Position numbers and translations under genes: made by a program. The notes under the pieces are model-generated. The model was not told where the DNA came from. It searched no databases and saw only the letters and a program-made list of their open reading frames with translations. DNA of 7,701 nt from Pseudomonadota bacterium (GTDB lineage Bacteria > Pseudomonadota > Alphaproteobacteria > Micropepsales > Micropepsaceae), in the NCBI GenBank assembly GCA_025360685.1, contig JANYBR010000498.1, positions 1-7,701 on the forward strand, given 5' to 3'. This document shows, in pieces, positions 5,446-7,701 of the stretch (position 1 is its first letter; every line of letters starts with the position of its first letter).

Positions 5446-7173
5446 ATGAAAATCCTGCCGCCCGTCTCGATAGAGGCACGCCGCTTGCTGCCCAGCCGCT
5501 GGGACGTGCTGGCGGCGTTGCTGGTGCTCGGTTTCATCGTGCTGTTCGCCGACGCCAGCCGCACTCTGGTCGAGCCCTTGTCGTCCTTGGCGCGCCATCC
5601 GATCTCGACAGACCCGGCCAACCTTCCGGCCTATGCCTTGCGTACCGCCATGCGCATGCTGATCGCGCTCGGCGTGTCGCTGGTCTTCACATTGAGCTAC
5701 GCAACCTGGGCGGCGAAAAGCCAGCGCGCCGGAAACCTGCTCGTGCCGCTGCTCGACATCCTGCAATCGGTGCCGATTCTGGGCTTCATCTCGATCACCG
5801 TGGTGTTCTTCCTGTCGCTGGCGCCAGGCAAGATCTTCGGTGCCGAGCTCGCCGCCGTGTTCGCCATCTTCACCAGCCAGGCCTGGAACATGGCGTTCAG
5901 CTTCTATCAGTCTCTGCGCACCGTGCCTGAGGAACTGCAGGAAGCGGGCCGCATGTTCGGCATGAACGGCTGGGCACGCTTCTGGCGGATCGAGGTGCCG
6001 TTCGGCCTGCCGCCCCTGATCTGGAACATGATGATGTCGATGTCGGGCGGCTGGTTCTTCGTGGTCGCCGCAGAGGCGATCAGCGTCGGCCACACCACCA
6101 TCGCGCTGCCCGGCATCGGCTCCTACATCGCGCAGGCGATCGTGGAGAAAAATCTGCACGCGATCTTTTGGGCGATCGGCACCATGCTGGTCGTCATCCT
6201 GATCTACGACCAGCTGCTGTTCCGCCCGCTGGTGGCATGGGCCGACCGTTTCCGCTTCGACAATGAGGAGAGCGAGGAGCAACCCGAATCCTGGCTGCTC
6301 GATGTGCTGCGGCGCTCGACCCTGATGGACCGGGTGGCGGAGCCGTTTCATGTATTCATGCACTGGACTTACCGGCTCTCCGCGCCGGCGCGCGGCCGGG
6401 CGGCGTTCGTCGCTCAAGTCCTGCCGTCGCGCGCCGCGGACATTGTCTGGAGCGTGCTACTGGCCGGTCTCGGCGCCGTCGCGGCGTGGAAAATCTACGG
6501 TCTCATGGCGGGCGCCTTCGGCTGGGGCGACGTGCTCGGAACATTCGCTCTGGGCGCCATCACGATGGTGCGCGTAACCCTGCTCATCGCGCTGGCGAGC
6601 CTGGTGTGGACGCCCATCGGCGTCTATGTCGGCATGCGCCCGCATCTGGCGCGTGTCATCCAGCCGGTGGCGCAGTTTCTCGCCGCGTTTCCCGCCAACA
6701 TCCTGTTTCCCGTCGCCGTGTTCGTCATCGCGCGTTTCTCGCTCAATCCCGACATCGCGCTGTCGCCGCTGATGGTGCTGGGCACGCAGTGGTACATTCT
6801 CTTCAATGTCATCGCCGGCGCGGCCGCAATCCCGCGCGAGCTGCGCGATGTGGCGAGCAATCTTCAGCTCAAGGGCTGGCTGTGGTGGCGCAAGGTGGCT
6901 TTGCCCGCGGTGTTTCCGTTCTACGTCACCGGCGCGATCACGGCATCGGGCGGATCGTGGAACGCCAGTATCGTGGCCGAAGTCGCAAGCTGGGGCACAC
7001 ACACGTTGCGCGCGCACGGCCTTGGCGCCTATATCGCAGATGCCACGACGGCCGGCGATTTTCACCGCATCGTGCTGGGCATCGCGACGATGAGTTTCTT
7101 CGTCGTGGTGGTGAACCGGTTGTTCTGGCGCCCGCTCTATTGGTTCGCCGAACGGCGCTACAGACTGACATGA
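5446..7173 (+). CDS. ABC transporter permease with two fused permease domains (NitT/TauT type)
   Basis: This 575-residue inner-membrane protein is probably the complete translocation channel of an ABC importer, with two permease halves in one chain. The first half (about 20-265) carries the EAA loop at 162-190 (EELQEAGRMFGMNGWARFWRI). A charged cytoplasmic linker (FDNEESEEQPES, 271-282) leads to the second half (about 330-565), whose EAA loop lies at 464-488 (RELRDVASNLQLKGWLWWRK). Each loop is the docking site for the ATPase. The start is uncertain: an in-frame GTG at 5341 would add 35 basic, non-hydrophobic residues. I prefer the ATG at 5446, which puts the first membrane helix near residue 19, with AGG 11 nt upstream. 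The ATPase gene follows after 7 nt. The halves resemble nitrate, sulfonate and taurine permeases, but the substrate cannot be read from the sequence and no binding protein is in view. Confidence 0.9.
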   Translation: MKILPPVSIEARRLLPSRWDVLAALLVLGFIVLFADASRTLVEPLSSLARHPISTDPANLPAYALRTAMRMLIALGVSLVFTLSYATWAAKSQRAGNLLVPLLDILQSVPILGFISITVVFFLSLAPGKIFGAELAAVFAIFTSQAWNMAFSFYQSLRTVPEELQEAGRMFGMNGWARFWRIEVPFGLPPLIWNMMMSMSGGWFFVVAAEAISVGHTTIALPGIGSYIAQAIVEKNLHAIFWAIGTMLVVILIYDQLLFRPLVAWADRFRFDNEESEEQPESWLLDVLRRSTLMDRVAEPFHVFMHWTYRLSAPARGRAAFVAQVLPSRAADIVWSVLLAGLGAVAAWKIYGLMAGAFGWGDVLGTFALGAITMVRVTLLIALASLVWTPIGVYVGMRPHLARVIQPVAQFLAAFPANILFPVAVFVIARFSLNPDIALSPLMVLGTQWYILFNVIAGAAAIPRELRDVASNLQLKGWLWWRKVALPAVFPFYVTGAITASGGSWNASIVAEVASWGTHTLRAHGLGAYIADATTAGDFHRIVLGIATMSFFVVVVNRLFWRPLYWFAERRYRLT

Positions 7174-7180
7174 GGTGAGC

Positions 7181-7701
7181 ATGGCAGATGATATCCTCCT
7201 CGACGTGCACGGTGTGCGCCGGTCTTTCCCGAAGCCGGGCGGCGGCGATCTGCTGGTGCTGGACGGCGTCGAGCTGACCTTGAAGCGCAGCGAGATCGTC
7301 GGACTGCTGGGGCGCTCGGGTTCGGGTAAGTCGACCTTTCTGCGCCTGATCGCCGGCCTGGCGCAGCCGCAGGGCGGCTCGCTCGCCTATATGGGCCATC
7401 CGATCGAAGGCCCGGCCGACGGCATCGCGATGGTGTTCCAGAGCTTCGCGCTGTTTCCCTGGCTCACCGTGCTGGAGAATGTGCAACTGGGTCTGGAAGC
7501 GCTCAACATTCCGCAAAGCGAGATCCGCACCCGCGCGCTGGCCGCCATCGATCTGATCGGCCTGGACGGCTACGAGAGCGCCTATCCGCGCGAACTTTCC
7601 GGCGGGATGCGCCAACGGGTCGGCTTTGCGCGCGCCATGGTGGTGCATCCCAACATTCTTCTGAAGGACGAGCCGTTCTCCGCGCTGGACGTGCTGACCG
7701 C
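7181..7701 (+). CDS. ABC transporter ATP-binding protein (NitT/TauT type), C-terminus cut off
   Basis: This cytoplasmic ATPase would power the permease encoded just upstream. The visible 173 residues contain Walker A GRSGSGKST (44-52), the Q-loop glutamine in MVFQSF (Q87), the signature LSGGMRQR (139-146), Walker B with D163-E164, and the D-loop SALD (167-170). GAGG 5 nt before the ATG and the 7-nt gap to the permease stop support the start and co-transcription. The segment around FQSFALFPWLTVLENV and the end DEPFSALDVLT match ATPases of the nitrate, sulfonate and taurine importer group. Some relatives paired with fused permeases carry an extra C-terminal domain, which cannot be checked here because the window ends. 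One oddity is K162 directly before the catalytic DE, where this family normally has a hydrophobic residue such as methionine. Confidence 0.93.
   Translation, partial: MADDILLDVHGVRRSFPKPGGGDLLVLDGVELTLKRSEIVGLLGRSGSGKSTFLRLIAGLAQPQGGSLAYMGHPIEGPADGIAMVFQSFALFPWLTVLENVQLGLEALNIPQSEIRTRALAAIDLIGLDGYESAYPRELSGGMRQRVGFARAMVVHPNILLKDEPFSALDVLT

Overview
The window reads as chromosomal DNA of an alphaproteobacterium. The GC content is high, the MreB and LeuA proteins closely resemble alphaproteobacterial ones, and leuA sits next to a mreB-mreC-mreD-mrdA cluster. I cannot place it below class level from the sequence alone.

Minus strand, right to left (4809 to 1): a leucine-rich leader ORF, then leuA (2-isopropylmalate synthase), then the cell-shape genes mreB, mreC and mreD, and the first 88 codons of mrdA (PBP2), which is cut by the left edge. 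The mre genes are tightly packed (24-nt gap, 8-nt gap, 1-nt overlap), which suggests one transcription unit for the lateral-wall elongation machinery. A GC-rich hairpin lies between leuA and mreB.

Plus strand, 5446 to the right edge: a two-gene ABC importer cassette. It holds a 575-residue permease with two complete permease halves in one chain, and 7 nt later a NitT/TauT-type ATPase cut by the right edge. No substrate-binding protein is visible, so the substrate is unknown. The leuA and ABC units are divergent and separated by about 640 nt without a convincing gene.

The most interesting element is the leuA leader at about 4588-4809. A 43-codon ORF ends in five consecutive leucine codons, two more residues, a proline and a stop. 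The stop is embedded in one of two mutually exclusive RNA stems. This is the layout of a ribosome-mediated leucine attenuator, but no U-tract follows the stems. In addition, the leucine codons are complementary to the leuA ribosome-binding site, so control may act on translation or through Rho rather than by a classic intrinsic terminator. The remaining genes look like ordinary housekeeping or transport genes. One oddity is a lysine in the Walker B strand of the ATPase.
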